A stretch of DNA of 64,000 nucleotides from Limnephilus marmoratus (lineage: Eukaryota > Arthropoda > Insecta > Trichoptera > Limnephilidae). The notes beneath the pieces are model-generated. The model had not been told where the DNA came from, searched no databases, and was given only the letters and a program-made list of their open reading frames with translations. The stretch is taken from assembly GCA_917880885.1 (NCBI GenBank), contig OU862907.1, forward strand, positions 67,823,072-67,887,071. Reading direction: 5' to 3'. The position numbers were made by a program, and so were the translations under genes. Positions 11,332 through 22,460 of this stretch are shown here, piece after piece; the first letter of the stretch is position 1, and every line of letters starts with the position of its first letter.

Positions 11332-11746
11332 TAGTGATAGAAGTGTTTTTTGTGGGGTTGAGGAGCTGGTGGAGAATGTTTGACCTGGTGCTCCGTCTTC
11401 TCATCAGACGAGGTAGTACCAATACTTTACCATAAGGAATAGTCAGGCTCCTGGGGATCACGGTACTTCTAGGCCGCGATCCAGTGTTCAGTAATTATAT
11501 TGGATGATGATTGATAACACTTGCTCATTTACGAGTGATTAACATTCATTTGAGATTAAATATTTACACGATTTAGTGTTCACGTATGAAACGGGTAGAG
11601 AGGCACAAAACGCGAGTGGCCGGCCGGATCGAGCACTGGAGACGGAATAATTTGCTCGGTCATCGCCGGAGCGATCCAGAGATGCTTTCTTAGCGTGGTG
11701 GGGATGCCACACGCGTAAATAAATAAAAGTGATGCCCATAGTAGAA
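11332..11746. mobile_element. Unclassified insertion inside the Jockey copy
   Basis: The retrotransposon reading frame stops after YVQNCKG at about 11333 and resumes with DSPDLTK at about 11750, so the 410-420 bp between are foreign. The insert is GC-richer near 11590-11710, ends close to 'taaataaataaaagtgatgc', and has no inverted ends that I can see. A SINE or a truncated LINE is possible. No protein match recognised. Confidence 0.55.
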
Positions 11747-11869
11747 TAGACAGTCCAGATTTAACTAAGCTCATTGAATTTCATATTCCCACGAGAACCA
11801 CTCGTTCTAAAATCCTTTTTGAATGCAAGAATAATCGGACTGAGTATACGAAACACTCGCTTTTACCTA

Positions 11870-11980
11870 GGTTGCATGAAGTTACTAATAGATATGCAGA
11901 TGTGATAGATCTATTGATCTAGGTTGCATGAAGTTACTAATAGATATGCAGATGTGATAGATGTGATAGATCTATCTATT
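11870..11980 (+). repeat. 55-bp tandem duplication
   Basis: The block beginning 'ttgcatgaagttactaatag' occurs twice (about 11871 and 11926) within the LINE C-terminus. The second copy carries an extra 'atgtgatag' repeat. It is a local slippage duplication. Confidence 0.8.
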
Positions 11981-12180
11981 TAAGTCGTAACAATACTGTT
12001 GTTGAGTGAGGACGTCTGCTTTGTGATACTCCACTGCTTAACCACTCTTAGTATTCACAACAATAAGTTTGTACCTACTATATTACATTCCGTTTACCAG
12101 TGATCATAAAGTGTGTTGTAGGGTGACCACCATTCATTTATAAGTTGTGAGTCATTATTTATTTAAGTAAATCTTTTACA

Positions 12181-12987
12181 ATGCCCAACAATCAGAATCT
12201 AGTGCAAACTAGGTCTAAGGCATCGGATTCTCCAGCAGTAAACGAGGATCATTTTGGAAAAATTGTAAAATACATGGATAAAAAAATGGAAGAATTTAAG
12301 CTACAAGTTTTTGCAAAAATTGAACTTGAATCGTCAACACTGAAAAAAAATCTCGAATCTGAGATATCCGACATGAGAAAAAGCATTGAATTTATTGGTC
12401 AGCAATATGATGAAATAACTAATAATATCGGAAACATGATGCAATTAAAAAAAAATGTGGATAACTTGGAAAACGCAAATTCTATCAAAGATCTAAAAAT
12501 AAAACATTTAGAAATTCGTCTAGCTGATATAGAACAACAAAATGTAAGCTATAATTGTGCTGAATTGTCTGGCCTAGAAACCTTGATGAATGAAAATTCT
12601 GTGGAAACCGTGGAAAGATTCATAAAAAAATTTGACATTCGGATTGAACCAGGTAGAATAAATAAAATTACTCAATATCCTGATAAAACTATTAATAAAC
12701 CCGGAGCTCAGAGGATGATCATCCATTTCAAAGATGAAAAGTCCCAATTTGAATTTCTCAACGCACGCAAAAGTATAAAGCAATTGAAGGACAGGAACAT
12801 CTTCATTGGAGAAGTTCTATCATCATATTCCAAAACCCTTCTTTGGAAAACTAAACAAAAAGCTAAAGAAGCTAAATTTCAATTTGTGTGGTTTCGGAAC
12901 AATAAAATTTGCGTGAAAAAGAACCCAGAACTATCTTCAAGAGTCATTATCATCAAACACGAAGATGATTTGAATAAATTGTTGTAA
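12181..12987 (+). CDS. LINE ORF1 protein (coiled-coil, FP-like domain)
   Basis: An intact 268-residue frame starting at ATG 12181. Residues about 20-130 are a Lys/Glu/Leu-rich coiled coil (for example KKMEEFKLQVFAKIELESS and LEIRLADIEQQN). Residues about 135-265 resemble the FP-like nucleic-acid-binding fold seen in many insect LINE ORF1 proteins (CAELSGLETLMNEN, RMIIHFKDEKSQF, IFIGEVLSSYSKTLLW, NNKICVKKN). The expected role is to coat the element's RNA as an RNP and act as chaperone during target-primed reverse transcription. ORF2 follows 51 bp downstream after a 19-A run. No zinc knuckle is seen. The frame is free of stops although ORF2 is broken, so the copy is fairly young. Confidence 0.85.
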   Translation: MPNNQNLVQTRSKASDSPAVNEDHFGKIVKYMDKKMEEFKLQVFAKIELESSTLKKNLESEISDMRKSIEFIGQQYDEITNNIGNMMQLKKNVDNLENANSIKDLKIKHLEIRLADIEQQNVSYNCAELSGLETLMNENSVETVERFIKKFDIRIEPGRINKITQYPDKTINKPGAQRMIIHFKDEKSQFEFLNARKSIKQLKDRNIFIGEVLSSYSKTLLWKTKQKAKEAKFQFVWFRNNKICVKKNPELSSRVIIIKHEDDLNKLL

Positions 12988-13038
12988 TCCTCCCCCCTAA
13001 GTCTGACACTTTTATTGAAAAAAAAAAAAAAAAAAAAA

Positions 13039-16020
13039 ATGGATGATTTGGAAAACATAAATAATATAACCGACAATACTGAACCTAACATAACTTTTGA
13101 AGATTCATTATCTTGCAAAAATTTTTTGAAAGATTCAAAATTTTCTTTACTATGCATGAATATTAGAAGTATAAGCAAGAATTTTGATGAAACTGTTTCT
13201 ATGCTGGATTGCATTAATCATCGTCCGGAAGTACTAGTCTTTACAGAGGCTTGGCTGAGCAGTGTAATTAATATGCCTAGCATTCCAGAGTACGTAGTCT
13301 ACAAAACTATGATGAACAATTTACAAAATGATGGAGTAGTTATCTACGTAAGACAAAACATTCAGGTAACTGTTGAGGAAATTGCTCTCCCCAGTGCAAA
13401 CTGCTTGAAAATGCAATTATCCAATACATTATATTTATTAGCTGTATATCGATCTCCATCCCAGACTAAAATAGACAACTTTCTCGACTCATTGAATAAA
13501 TTCCTTGCATCTGAATCCTTGCAAAATAAGGAGATTATCTTATGTGGGGACTTAAATATTGATACCCTAGATTTGAAGAACATAAAAACACAAAAATACC
13601 TATCACTTCTGGCGTTTCATGGTTTGAAGCCCATAATAAACTCACCAACAAGAGTAACTCCTAATAAATCTAGCTGCATTGATCATATTATGGCAAAATC
13701 AAAAATTGAAACCACAAGGAGCAGCATTTACTACTGGCATAACAGACCATTATGCAATTTTAATGAAGTTTATGAGCTTAAATCTACATAATATTTCAAA
13801 TAATAATGTAAAACCTAAATTTGTTGTTGACAACCACCTCTTGAAGACCAAATTAAAGGAGGAATCCTGGGATATAGTTCTATCAACAAATGACGTCAAT
13901 CTGGCAACTGATAATTTCATAAAATGTTTGAAAACCCATGTGCAAAGTTGTACGTCAGTACAAAAAAAGAAACATATTATGAAACATCTAAAACCATGGA
14001 TAAACGCTGGATTAATCAAATGCCTCAGAACACGTGATAAATTGCACAACAGATGTAGAAAAGAAAGCTATAACTTGGAACTGTTTGAATATTATAAGCG
14101 ATATCGAAACTGGTGTTCTAGGATAATACGAACAACAAAACAAGCATATTTCAGAAGAAAATTAGATGACGTCAATGGTAACATTAAACAACAGTGGAAA
14201 ATTATAAAGGAGGCCATAAACCTTAAAAAGGAACAAACTACCATAAAAAAATTGAAAATTAATAATATTATTACTTCAATGGAAGAGAGTCCAAATATAA
14301 TTACTAATCACATTAATGACTTCTTCAGTGATATTGGTCCAAGTTTCGCTAACAATTTGTGCAGTGATAATAAAACCAGTGAGACGTATCTTGTGAATGA
14401 TTTTAAATCTGAACTTCAGATTACCGGGGACAATTTTGACTTTAAGCCAACTAACATTTCTGAAGTGACAAATGTGATAAATGATTTAAAAATGTCTTTC
14501 TCATGCGGTATTGATTCTATAAGTGTTATGATATATAAACTCCATGTATCCGAATTAGCTGGTCCCATATCTCATATTATTAATATTAGCTTCAAGAGTG
14601 GGATGTTCCCTTCTCACTGTAAGAAAGCTAAAGTGATTCCTCTTTTTAAAGGTGGAGATCAACTAGATGTCAATAATTATAGACCTATATCCCTACTCAA
14701 CACGCTTTCAAAAGTAATAGAGAGATTGGCTAAGTCGAGATTGGTATCATTCTTAGAAACAAATAAACTACTCTCTAGCAATCAGTTTGGTTTCAGAGAA
14801 AATAGAGGAACAAGTGATGCAGTATTGAGGGTATTGTCGAAAGTCACTAGTGCCCTGGATTATGGAAACAAAGCCTTAGCTGTGTTTTTAGATCTATCAA
14901 AGGCATTTGACACGGTTTCCCATGGATTACTCCTCAAAAAATTATCTTCTCTTGGCATTTCACATTCCAGTACAGCATTAAGTTGGTTCAAATCCTATCT
15001 TAGCGATAGAACACAACAAGTAGAGATAAATAATAATTTAAGCATTAGCAAACAAATCTCATTTGGGGTTCCACAAGGTAGTGTACTTGGACCAATATTG
15101 TTTTTAATCTACATTAATGATTTATGTAATTTAGATATTCCTGGTAATATTGTTAGTTTCGCAGACGACACTGCTTTAATATTTGAGGGTAAAACCTGGA
15201 AAGATGCTTTTGACAAATGTGATTCAGGATTAAGAATAGTAAAGAGTTGGCTAAATAATAACATCTTAACTTTGAATACATCAAAAACAAAATATGTAAC
15301 TTTTAGCATATCATCAAAAAGTCAGCCTTCCAACACTCATAATCTAATTATACACAATTGTCTGCAAAATTGTAATTGTAATTGCCACCCTTTAGAAAGA
15401 GTAGACTGTATAAGGTACCTAGGTGTAAATATTGATCAATATTTGAGATGGAATGACCATATTGACATGTTAACAAAAAATATCAGGAGACTTACCTATA
15501 TTTTTAAAGAACTTCGTAATATACTGGATAAAGATAAATTAAAATCTGTCTATTATGCCTTAGTACAATCTCGACTTTCTTACAATATTGTATGCTGGGG
15601 ATCCTGTCTAAAGTCCAATGTAGAGCCACTAAATATTGCTCACAAATTAATTCTTAAGGTCATGTACAAAAAAAAATTTCGTTATCCATCGAAACTTCTT
15701 TACAAGGAATCTGACGTTATGAGTATAAAACAGCTGTACATCTCTAAAATAATTTGTAAATTTTTTATCAATATTTATTCTGCAGAAAGAACCCAACAAA
15801 TCCATACCACTAGAATTGGCTCAAGAATGAACTTTGTCGCAATAAGTACTAAAACATCTTTTGGCCAAAGAAACTTTTATATCAGGCTCCACTTCTATTT
15901 AATATTCTGCCAGATTACATAAAGTCTTCCAATTCATTAGCCAAATTTAAAAAAAATGTTAAGATTTTTGTGTTGTCAGAGGATTGGCATACTATTTTTT
16001 CATCCTTGGCCTTTTTTTAA
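13039..16020 (+). pseudogene. Jockey-type LINE ORF2 (endonuclease + RT), two frameshifts
   Basis: The sensible start is ATG 13039 at the end of the A run; the upstream poly-Lys start is an artefact. The N-terminal AP-endonuclease blocks are CMNIRSISKNFDE, VLVFTEAWLSS (catalytic Glu), ILCGDLNID and SSCIDHIM. A 1-nt shift between about 13705 and 13735 separates these from GITDHYAIL (the SDH-type block) and the RT. The RT has VIPLFKGGDQLDVNNYRPIS (14634-14693), FLDLSKAFDTVSH, FGVPQGSVLGPILFLIYIND (15062-15121) and SFADDTALIF (catalytic FADD, about 15157-15186). A second shift near 15870 moves the tail (LPDYIKSSNSLAKFK) back to the first frame, with a stop at 16018. Apart from these two compensating indels the polymerase is complete. 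Confidence 0.9.
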
Positions 16021-16498
16021 ATAATAAAAAAAAAAACATATTTTAAAATAATAAGATTTTTTTTTAATAATATTTGTTTTTTAAATAAAAAGATATATAT
16101 AAACATATATATTTTTTAAATAACCAGATTTTATTTGAGTCCCATTTGTAAAAATCGGAGTGTCACCCTAGTTGTTTTGAACTACCTTTGTTTCTTGGTG
16201 GGTATAGTAATTTATTAAGGATTTGTTTTATGGTCTATATTGTTACAAATTACCCATCTGGTCACCAATATAATATTGTTATTTCTTACTTTCCGCATAT
16301 AATATTTTAGTGTTTTGGATGTAGTGTTTTGTATTTTAGTGATTTTTTTGTATTTTAGTGATTTGTGTGTAAATGCACCACTCAAATTTATGAATTTAAC
16401 CTCAATACAGGCTGCTAGCCTAGTGAGGTTAATATTTTTGTAAAAAAAAAATAAGAACACATGTATGGTGAGAAATTATAAATAAATAAATAAATAAA

Positions 16499-16827
16499 AC
16501 TGCACGGAACATAGGTACAAGAAGGCTATGCTATCATATTTTTTTAATCACTATTAATTTTATTTGTATTATAGATTTTTGCATGTCAATGTATCTCTGG
16601 TGTCACTTCCCAATGTAACGTCACAATTAACTGTTATTCATACACTGTTTCATCATTACTAATATTTTGAATATGAATTTGTGACACATTAGTGTTTATG
16701 GCACACTTATGCCGTTTGTTTTAAATAAATAAATAAGCATGGCATAATACCCATACAAAATAAAATTATTATTTGCATAACTACTACTAAAAAAATTGTT
16801 TTTTTTTTTTTTTTACTTAACTATCAC
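16499..16827. other. No gene recognised
   Basis: AT-rich, with a 14-nt T run at about 16800-16814 next to the Helitron end at 16828. Nothing else supported. Confidence 0.3.
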
Positions 16828-17449
16828 TAGCTGACCCGGCCACGCGTTGCTGTGGCTAATAAAACACTTTGTAAAATCCAACCTTTGTAACCACCGCCGT
16901 CTTTGAGTTTATCGCGAAGAGATAGACAGATGCCGCGGAGGACTTTAATTTATAATACGTAGAGATGGTGTGAAAAATTATAATAATGTGAATGAAATGC
17001 TTAGGGTAACTAACGTATTTAAGTTAATAAGGATTAATACTAAATGACCTTCCAATTATCCCATTGTACGTGACCATTTTTTTTAGAAAAATGGGTATAG
17101 TAAGCTATCCGTAAAAGATTGATGTATGCCATCGTGGACTTTTTTGTATATCTATAAAAGAAGAATATACCATCATGCATTGTTTTGTTATATTTCAAAT
17201 GGATTAGGCAGTGTTTTTGATGAAATCTCCCAGGCGGCTTGACTTTTTCCAACACTTCTAACAATATCGTTATGTTTCAACCAATTTACACAAATCCTTG
17301 ACAAATTACATAACTAACCTTTCTCACGAAACACTCTATCTATTGGTGAAAACCGCATAAAAATCCGTTCAGCAGTTTTCGAGTTTATCGCGAACAGACA
17401 GACAGACAGACAGACGGCGCGGGGGACTTTACTTTATAATATGTAGAGA
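16828..17449 (-). mobile_element. Helitron-like elements, reverse, two 5' ends
   Basis: On the - strand a 3' end GGCCGGGTCAGCTAG|T lies at 16828. Two Helitron-type 5' ends (TCTACGTATTATAAAT near 16965 and TCTACATATTATAAAG near 17448) follow the same subterminal phrase 'ttatcgcgaa(c/g)aga(c/t)agacaga'. One reading is a very short element (16828-16966) next to, or inside, a longer one (to 17449). No Rep/helicase seen. Confidence 0.5.
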
Positions 17450-18029
17450 AGCAGTAGCGGCGTTAGGGTATGGCGCCGGACATAAAGGGGCGCCCCTTCA
17501 TATTCCCTCGCTCTTTGAGCCAGATCTACTTACTCGTAATTCCCTAAATTTAGGAAAAAAATTGTTATGGTGGCAACACTAGAACTGGAACGTAGTGTAC
17601 AATCTCTTCGATCGGAGCACTGCATGCAGTTCATTTTACTGGGAATCCCCAACCATAGAAAAACACATTATCTATCTATTTTTAACATTTTATTTAAAAA
17701 GAGTAGGCGTTATTTTTGACGAGGCGGAACACATCCAGCTCATTTTCATTTATTGCATAAGTGGACACAGTTATTCCAATTATTTTTAAATCAAACAAAC
17801 GCAGTAATCAGACGTTCTACGCTACGTTGCACTGCTCTTGTTCGTCACTCTTGGTTCTGACTAGGGAGTGCCATTAGTTTTATTTAAAAAGTTGAAATAT
17901 AAATAATGTAAAGTGTAAAATAGGTATTTTTTATTTGATATTTTGACGGATCATTTTATTAGATAAGTACAAATTTATTTTAACAATCTATACTAAACAC
18001 CCTCTACTATAGTTTTCTCTCTCTGCTAT
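17450..18029. other. No gene recognised
   Basis: Begins with a hAT-like terminus (CAGTAGCGGCGTTAGGG at about 17455) without a partner. The frame at 17595-17789 has no known domain. Confidence 0.25.
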
Positions 18030-18740
18030 CTATCGATCTCTATAACATTTAATAATAATTTCCTTTCTGAACTTTGTATAATAAAACAAATTGCTATAAA
18101 TAACGGATATGAACCAAAATTAATTGATAACATCCTAAATAAAAAACTTAGCAAAATTTCAAAAAATAATTATCTATACAATTCTAATAATATTAATGAT
18201 AAAGAATGGCGTAAAATTTTGTATATTAATAATTTTTCAGTTCAATGTTGCACAAATCTCCCTTCTAATATTAAACCAGCGTTTTATACAAGAAATAATA
18301 TCGGTAATTTTTTGAGAAATACTAAAGATAAAGACCATAAATTGACCAATTCCGGAATAAATAAACTCAAATGCAATGATTGTCCCTCATTTTATATTTG
18401 AAAAACAACTCGTAATTTTGAAATCAGAATCAAAGAACATTTAAGGTGTCTTAATAATAATAATTTTTATGAGTTTGCTAACCTAAACTAAAAGCTTTGC
18501 TAAGCTAAATAATGAATCTATTGTCAACAAACAAAAAATATTGTCATATAGCCCAATCATGGATTTGTTCCCCTACCCACCCACTCTACACTAATACCTA
18601 CCTACCCAATCTACATTATTATCTAGCAACGGCTCCACCCCTACCATAATAAAACATTGTTCGAAACTGTCAAATTAGTATAAGCTTTCCCTGACGAAGG
18701 AACGTTTGTTCCAAAACCGGTTGGATTTGCGCATCATATA
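18030..18740 (+). pseudogene. Penelope-like element C-terminus (GIY-YIG) and 3' end
   Basis: The translated segment runs IAINNGYEPKLIDNIL, then WRKILYINNFSVQCC and SGINKLKCNDCPSFYI, followed by KTTRNFEIRIKEHL after a stop. This is the linker and GIY-YIG endonuclease of Penelope-like elements (GIY is GIN here; YIG is broken because the Gly codon is TGA at 18399-18401). The RT domain upstream is missing. The tail holds a decayed hammerhead-like core at 18691-18720. In the living element the endonuclease nicks DNA to prime reverse transcription. Confidence 0.75.
18691..18720 (+). ncRNA. Degenerate hammerhead-like core of a Penelope element
   Basis: CTGACGA (consensus CTGATGA), an extra A, stem II GGAAC/GTTCC (18699-18703 and 18708-18712), then AAA (consensus GAA). 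The palindrome ACCGGT, which could serve as stem III, is followed by T as H17. Two core substitutions should inactivate it. The plan (extra base before stem II, palindromic stem III, NUU site) matches the foldback family elsewhere in the window. Confidence 0.5.
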
Positions 18741-19276
18741 AGTGGTTTATACAAAGTTGCATTATTTCATTTTTCTATAATGGATAACCACAAAGTAATA
18801 GCTACATTCAAAAATATATCTATAACATTTGTTTGTATGTTTATACGTTTGGGGCGGGGTAATCTTTGGAACTAGTTATACTATATTGATGAAATTTTGA
18901 CATGGAGATAATATAGATCCCGAGGAAATATATAAATTACCTACTTTTTAATGCGGAAAAATCTCATTCCCACGGGAACGAATGGATGATCGTGATTTTT
19001 TTGTCCAAATCTAAGCACTGTCGCGAAACACAAGCTTGTAAAAGTAAAACATTTCACAAATATTCTGCTGCCATGCCAATGTTACCTATGTACATTTGTT
19101 GATCTTCCTTCCCGTGTTTAACGCTATCCCAAATATAATTCGTTTTTGGTCTTCCTCGCTGGATAGCGTTATAATGAAATTTTATTGTAATCAATTTATT
19201 TTTAGAAATGTTTCGACCTACAGAGATTTAATTTGCTGGAGATTTTATTGTTTACTACTTAACTAATTAGTGCAAA
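18741..19276. other. No gene recognised
   Basis: AT-rich. Contains 'ttaacgctatcccaaatataattcg' and an inverse-like 'ggatagcgttataatg' at 19120-19170, perhaps a small inverted repeat. Nothing else supported. Confidence 0.25.
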
Positions 19277-19850
19277 ATGTCTGAACACGTTTATTTTCAA
19301 AAGAAATCTGGGTCAAAATATAGAAAACGAAAAGCAGAAGAAGAAAAGGAATTTCAAAAAACAAAAAAGTTTATGAATATAGATAAATATATCCTAACAA
19401 AAAATCAAGACCTGAATGTGGCATCTACATCTGGAATACAAACGATTTCATCGGTAATGGAGCCTCTTGCTGACAAGTCAGATCAGATAACTGCTGCAGA
19501 GATTGTGGACGAAGTTTCCCGAAGTGAGGGAAAAGTTTGTGCTAGATGCTGCTCAGGATGACTCCATTGGTGATGTACAACAAATAAAAATGCTAGATGA
19601 CGTTAGTACTGTTGTCCCGAATATAGCGGATCCAGCCACATGGCCACTCATTCGAAATAGCAAAATAATTGATCATATAATAATTAGTGGCCCAGTGCAA
19701 ACTCACATTGATAATTATCCGAAGAATGATACGGGGCGACATTTCTATAATTCCCATTTCATAAAAAAAACTAGCAATCAATGAAACAATTTATTCAAGA
19801 TAAAAACGTATCTGCGATCGTCGGGTGAAATTGCCCCTTTTACGCAGTAA
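19277..19850 (+). pseudogene. hAT transposase N-terminus (TTF-type finger group)
   Basis: The first frame (19277-19560) starts MSEHVYFQKKSGSKYRKRK with a basic KRKAEEEKEF stretch, as in ZMYM1/TTF-type hAT transposases. A frameshift at about 19535-19560 leads to NIADPATWPLIRNSKIIDHI, then GPVQTHIDNYPKNDTGRHF and NSHFIKK, the block that precedes the TTF zinc finger. The sequence then decays at about 19850 with the finger itself gone. The same transposase group supplies the relic at 6640-7580, which keeps the other end. Confidence 0.7.
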
Positions 19851-20800
19851 GCTAATTTGAAAAGGTCATTATGTTTATTTGTGAACTGTTATTTTCATTC
19901 GTAAAGGTCTTTGACTTAAGTATAGGTCATATACCTTGGTTGTGTGCCCATCTAATACAGTGAATAACGCCCAATTTTTTTTAATTATTTTGTATTTAGA
20001 CTTCGCAAATTTGTTCATTACGCAGCGAGCAATTCGCGCTCCCATGTAAAAAAGGTTTATTCATTCAAAAGCAGAGTTTACTTTTAAGAACTAAATGGTG
20101 ATATTATAATGCGAGATGCCTATATACTGTCATATTGAGTTATCGACGAATCACATATCTCCAGTCATTTTCCCACTGCGCCCCACTGTAGTTGTTGTCT
20201 ACCCCTCACTTTTATGTTCTGGTCTATTAATATTAATATGTCTATGCACACTCCCATGCACCAATTACCGAAATTTTATGTTAAATCATTCACAAACAAG
20301 AGTTTCAAAAAAATGATGCATTCGTTTTTCGTTGTAGGTACGGCTTTTCAGTCTTTTTAGACCGTACGCCACTGTACATTAGTAAAGAGAACAAACCCGT
20401 CAACAGTGGTTAATTTATCATCGTTTACTGAAATTATTAATTAGTCAGAGATGACTAATATGGCGTTGGTTTTCCACTAACTTGTGTGCACAAATTGCAT
20501 ATTGCTGATAAAGAAAATATTTATATGTTTCCAGTTCAGCCACTTCCTTCTAGTATTTAGATAAGGAGCTTCTCCTTATCTCGGGTTTAGTGGTGAGAGG
20601 CGTCGCGGATATAAAACCACGATAAGGATGTACAATTACTTGCGATTTTTTTGAGCAACTAAATAAAGGGAAACATTTAATTCAATAAATAAAACTAATT
20701 GTGCCTATAGTAGAACTTACGTACAAACAAATGTTTCTTTTGATTTTCTAATTTTATCTTATTTAATAAATCAAAATCAATTTTTTTTTTCAATTTAAAG
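19851..20800. other. No gene recognised; short perfect hairpin
   Basis: No meaningful frame. A perfect 20-bp palindrome-type hairpin (gataaggagcttctccttat) lies at about 20561-20580. A possible TIR end (taccgtacgccactg-like) lies at about 20360-20376 without a partner. Confidence 0.3.
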
Positions 20801-21287
20801 CTTGAGCTCGGGCTGCGTTTTCTCAGGCTCCATTGGGACGAAATGACTGTAATTTTGAATAATTTTTCAACATAACAGTCCAAAGAGGAATCAACAAAAT
20901 GTCCAAAAAGTAGCATTTGTGGAAAATGAAAATTATGTATGATCATAATGCGAGGCTTGGGAGTTTGAAAGCCATTATCTCGGGTTCTGTTAGGCCGAAC
21001 CGACTGAATACTAAGATTCATATTAAAAATGGTAGTTTGAAGAGGAATCATTAACAAAATCCACAAAATGCATCATTTATGGAATTTTTTTAATTTTCAT
21101 GGGCATGATTTGAGACTTGGGCTCTGGCAATGATAGCAGGTATCAGCTCGGTAGGGCTCCGTGTCACTGAACCGACTAAAATTTTGGACTCTCATCAAAA
21201 ACGATGGTTCCAGAGAATCAGTAACAACATCTTTAAAAAGTAGCGTTTGTTGGAATTTCATCATTTGAAGGCTTGGGCTCGATCTTT
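20800..21287. repeat. About 160-bp tandem repeats, three diverged units
   Basis: Three successive blocks share 'gcttgggctc'-type phrases, 'gggttctgttaggccgaacc'-type phrases, 'agaggaatca(t)(t)aacaaaat' and 'agtagc(a/g)tttg(t)tgga'. Each is about 150-165 bp and strongly diverged. The frame at 20695-21066 (-) is a product of the repeat. Confidence 0.5.
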
Positions 21288-21650
21288 GACATACCCCGAT
21301 CAGGGTATGTTGTGAGGCTGAAGGTACCTAGTGGGGAGGGGAAGGAGATGGGGAATAGGAAGGTGGCGAAGTCCCAGGCTATTCAGACCTGATCACCAAA
21401 CACGGCTAAAAGCCATTTCAAGCAATATTTCAATTCTGAATGGTGGTCTTACACCAGGGCAATACTGAGAGTATCTTCCACTCTGAAACATGCCGCAAAT
21501 ATACGATACATTATTTTTAATGAATTAATTGTGATATAACACAAATTAATCAAATTAAATTTATGTGCCCACGCCTGGGTTCGATCCCACAACCTTTGGA
21601 TTACGAGTCAAGAGCCTTACTGCTAGACTACGTCGGCCGTCATATTTACG
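21288..21650 (-). mobile_element. SINE with tRNA-like head, reverse
   Basis: Body blocks (gggtatgttgtgaggctgaa, ttctgaatggtggtcttaca) run into a tRNA-like head on the right (about 21575-21645). On the - strand the head carries an A-box-like 'tagtctagcagtaaggctct' and a B-box-like 'ggttgtgggatcgaaccc'. Same family as 25606-25975 and 36247-36778. Confidence 0.8.
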
Positions 21651-21714
21651 TCATACAGTCATACCTGAACCCGCCTCCCACCGGTAAAAAAAAAAATATA
21701 TAACTTGAGTCGAA

Positions 21715-22125
21715 ACAGAAGGGAACTATTCATTGGATAATTAACACCCCTGCCATAGGTCACCCCAAGTGATTCAATACGTTTCGTGACTTAGCAGAGG
21801 TGTTGGGGTGAGGTGTGTCTAGGTCTTGGCGGTGGATGCGTTTGCTCGCCTACTGCGTGGCGGTCGAGGGAGACCTTTCATTTCATCGTCTTGCGGCTCA
21901 GTGAGTGGAATGAATTCACACGTCCGTCACACCTGGACAAACTGACCCCCAGATTCCTACCCACACCTCATACATGTTTCCTTCCCAGGACTTCTCTAAT
22001 AAGACCCCCCGCACAGCATCCCCAAAGATGACATGAGCCAAGAGGGGAAATTGTTTTCCTCAGGGTCTCCTGTGTGGAGCTATTGTTAAAAAAATGTGTC
22101 TCCGCCTACCCCTATGAGAAACGGC
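21715..22125. mobile_element. LINE 3'-end fragments, head-to-head
   Basis: The left part (21722-21800) matches, inverted, the 'agaggtgttg(g)ttatcca' tail seen at 36010-36050 and 50250-50290. The right part (21830-22080) encodes FIVLRLSEWNEFTRPSH and ends with the 'acagcatccccaaagatgac' 3' UTR. No intact frame. Confidence 0.5.
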
Positions 22126-22324
22126 GTGAATGTTAGTTTGTAGATTTTTGATTAAATATTTAAAAAGAGTTTGCATTGATTTGATTGTTCGACATATCAT
22201 GCAAACCTTATCGCTATTAACTTGCCCAAGAGATTACCAACTTAAAAATAACTTCGCTGTCACCAACAGGAAAACCATATTCTGGAATTACAAATGCGTA
22301 GTGAGTACCTAAAATATTTCAAAT

Positions 22325-22460
22325 TGATGTAAGTGTTGCACAGGGCCGCATTTAGGATTTGTAGACTCCGAGGCCGAACCTGTGATGGGGCAGGCCTGTG
22401 GCAAATAATAAAAGTTGATATAAGTGTTGCACAGGGCTGCATTAGGATCTGTAGTCTCGG
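22325..22460 (+). repeat. Direct duplication, about 47 bp, spacing about 90 bp
   Basis: The block 'aagtgttgcacagggc(c/t)gc' followed by 'ttaggat(t/c)tgtag' occurs at about 22331 and 22422. CAGGGCCGCATTTAGGATTTGTAG resembles a hAT terminus, so these may be two element ends. Confidence 0.6.

Larger units (their letters stand above)
10136..11985 (+). pseudogene. Jockey-type LINE ORF2 (RT), degenerate
   Basis: Starts with SLDTGHRLLPGH-like and SDVTNYTPI segments (10195-10300). It continues with MSGRSTLTN (10403), YTDFIKAFDKVCHKILL, ATSGVPQGSHLGPILFLL (10650-10710) and VFADDLKIF (10760-10785), where FADD is the RT catalytic box with both Asp present. The frame shifts near 10960 into NDLGITFDSKLNF and YTSLVRSQVEYKIWSPH. 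After a foreign insert (11332-11746), the C-terminus (DLTKLIEFHIPTRTT) resumes at 11755-11930. It would be an RNA-templated DNA polymerase for target-primed insertion, and is dead here. Confidence 0.85.
12050..16498 (+). mobile_element. Nearly full-length Jockey-type non-LTR retrotransposon
   Basis: Order is a 5' UTR (to 12180), ORF1, a 51-bp gap, ORF2, and an AT-rich 3' UTR ending in an (aata)n tail at 16480-16498. The 5' boundary is approximate and I found no target duplication. It sits right after another Jockey copy (10136-11985), which may be the insertion site. Confidence 0.8.

Noticed and set aside
13015..13038. Poly-lysine N-terminus for LINE ORF2
   Set aside because: It is the translation of a 19-A tract between ORF1 and ORF2; the ATG at 13039 right after the tract is the natural start.
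20561..20580. Rho-independent terminator-like hairpin
   Set aside because: A perfect hairpin, but in a eukaryotic setting and without a gene upstream; probably a chance palindrome or the end of a small repeat.
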